From NCBI RefSeq assembly GCF_019059575.1, contig NW_024882306.1, forward strand, positions 156,001 to 220,000: a stretch of DNA of 64,000 nucleotides, written 5' to 3'. Below the pieces are notes generated by a model. That model saw only the letters and a program-made list of their open reading frames with translations. It ran no database searches and was not told the origin of the DNA. Position numbers and translations under genes: made by a program. Within the stretch, counting starts at the first letter, position 1. Every line of letters starts with the position of its first letter. This stretch comes from Amphibalanus amphitrite (lineage: Eukaryota; Arthropoda; Thecostraca; Balanomorpha; Balanidae). Below are positions 63,243 through 64,000 of the stretch, one piece after another.

Positions 63243-64000
63243 TGTGCTAGATAAAGAGATTGTTGATTGTGAGATATGTAATTGTGCTGTGTTGTGGCTG
63301 TAAGAGTTGTAAGTTGGTCTGTGAAATCGTAGTTGGTGTGCTGTAAGGCTTATTGGGACTGTGCAGAAACAGAAGGAAGTTGTCGAGTTTGGTATTGGTG
63401 TAGCACCCATGTGTTGTCCGAGTGGCCACGACGACATCGCTTGGTTCCCTGTGAACGGGGATAATGCAAAGCACCATTGACTTGCCGATTTGCGACTTCT
63501 GAGAACGCACTTATCCTTCTTCCGTTAGCCACCACTGCCCTGTCCTCTCAGGCCGGTTAGAAGAGATAATTTGATAAAGAGCACCTGCACCAGGCAAACC
63601 TCTGTTTCTGTTGTCGTAGGGTATCGACACGCTTTGTGGTGGGTGCTGTGTTCACCGTTGTGTTATTTGCGCCCAAACTAGTGCCCGCCGTTGCGAGTTA
63701 ACTGTAGTGATGTTCCGGATATCACGTTGCTCCGGCTACTGTTCAGCTGTGGCTCCGCGAGCCATAGCCTGGCCTGCGCATTGTGGGACCGCCAGCAAGG
63801 ACCGACGCGGCTCGCCATGCCGTCACCGCTCTTCGCCTGGGACTGGCTTTCCGGGCGCGCCTGCCGCCGTCTGATCTGCACGCCCAGGACAGGCGCCGCG
63901 GTGAGACTGACATCGGGTGGCTGACTCGGTGCACTGGACAGTGAAGTGCGGGAGTACCAGTGTATGTGGTGTTTTATGCGTGGGACCAGGGACGTGCGCT
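63243..64000. other. Downstream region of gypsy element, window end
   Basis: No env-like or host gene recognised. Short frames have no domain. The 3' LTR may lie here or beyond the window, but I see no match to 53461-53656. Confidence 0.35.

Overview
This is a 64 kb piece of an animal nuclear genome. Genes are split by GT-AG introns, UTRs are long, AATAAA signals are present, and more than half of the window is transposon or satellite DNA. The host genes are clear metazoan orthologues (RPAP3, DRC4/GAS8, DRC7, COPS8, TMEM14). Their GC-rich codon use, the CCTAA/CCTGA telomere-like tract and the transposon mix (Penelope-like, I-like, Ty3/gypsy, hAT, TTAA-flanked elements) fit an arthropod. A crustacean such as a barnacle, which has motile flagellate sperm, is a reasonable guess, but the sequence does not prove it.

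Layout. 1-14.5 kb is the gene-dense part. It holds the 3' end of RPAP3 (+), then DRC4 (-, eight coding exons, reconstructed below with consistent phases), an intergenic minisatellite, DRC7 (+, one uninterrupted 951-codon exon) and COPS8 (-, four coding exons). 15-17.3 kb holds two TTAA-flanked repeats packed with AGGTCA/TGACCT hexamers. 17.5-23.4 kb is a nested retrotransposon complex: two head-to-head 5'-truncated Penelope-like copies carrying a GIY-YIG domain, one of them split by an I-like non-LTR element. 23.7-28 kb holds further inverted-repeat elements. 28.3-29.7 kb carries a TMEM14 gene. 30-34.5 kb is minisatellite plus a possible small membrane-protein gene. 37.4-42 kb is nested DNA transposons and SINEs.

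At 43.2-45.6 kb and 49.9-52.2 kb lie two host-type genes for secreted, low-complexity proteins that I do not recognise. Both have the same design: a 4-5 codon first exon that starts the signal peptide, a phase-0 intron, then one very long exon. They are the best candidates for an undescribed system, perhaps an extracellular matrix, cuticle or adhesive material.

52.6-64 kb is repeats: a TTAA element, a 3 kb foldback element whose arms are GTCAAAA-type minisatellite, and a degenerate Ty3/gypsy element whose pol is broken by a stop codon and by a hAT element with a perfect 8-bp target duplication.

Functional theme. RPAP3 (R2TP co-chaperone, also used in axonemal dynein assembly), DRC4 and DRC7 (nexin-dynein regulatory complex) lie within 11 kb. 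An RFX-type X-box lies upstream of DRC4, which suggests a ciliary/flagellar neighbourhood. Exon structures are read by eye from splice consensus, phase and family similarity, not from transcripts.
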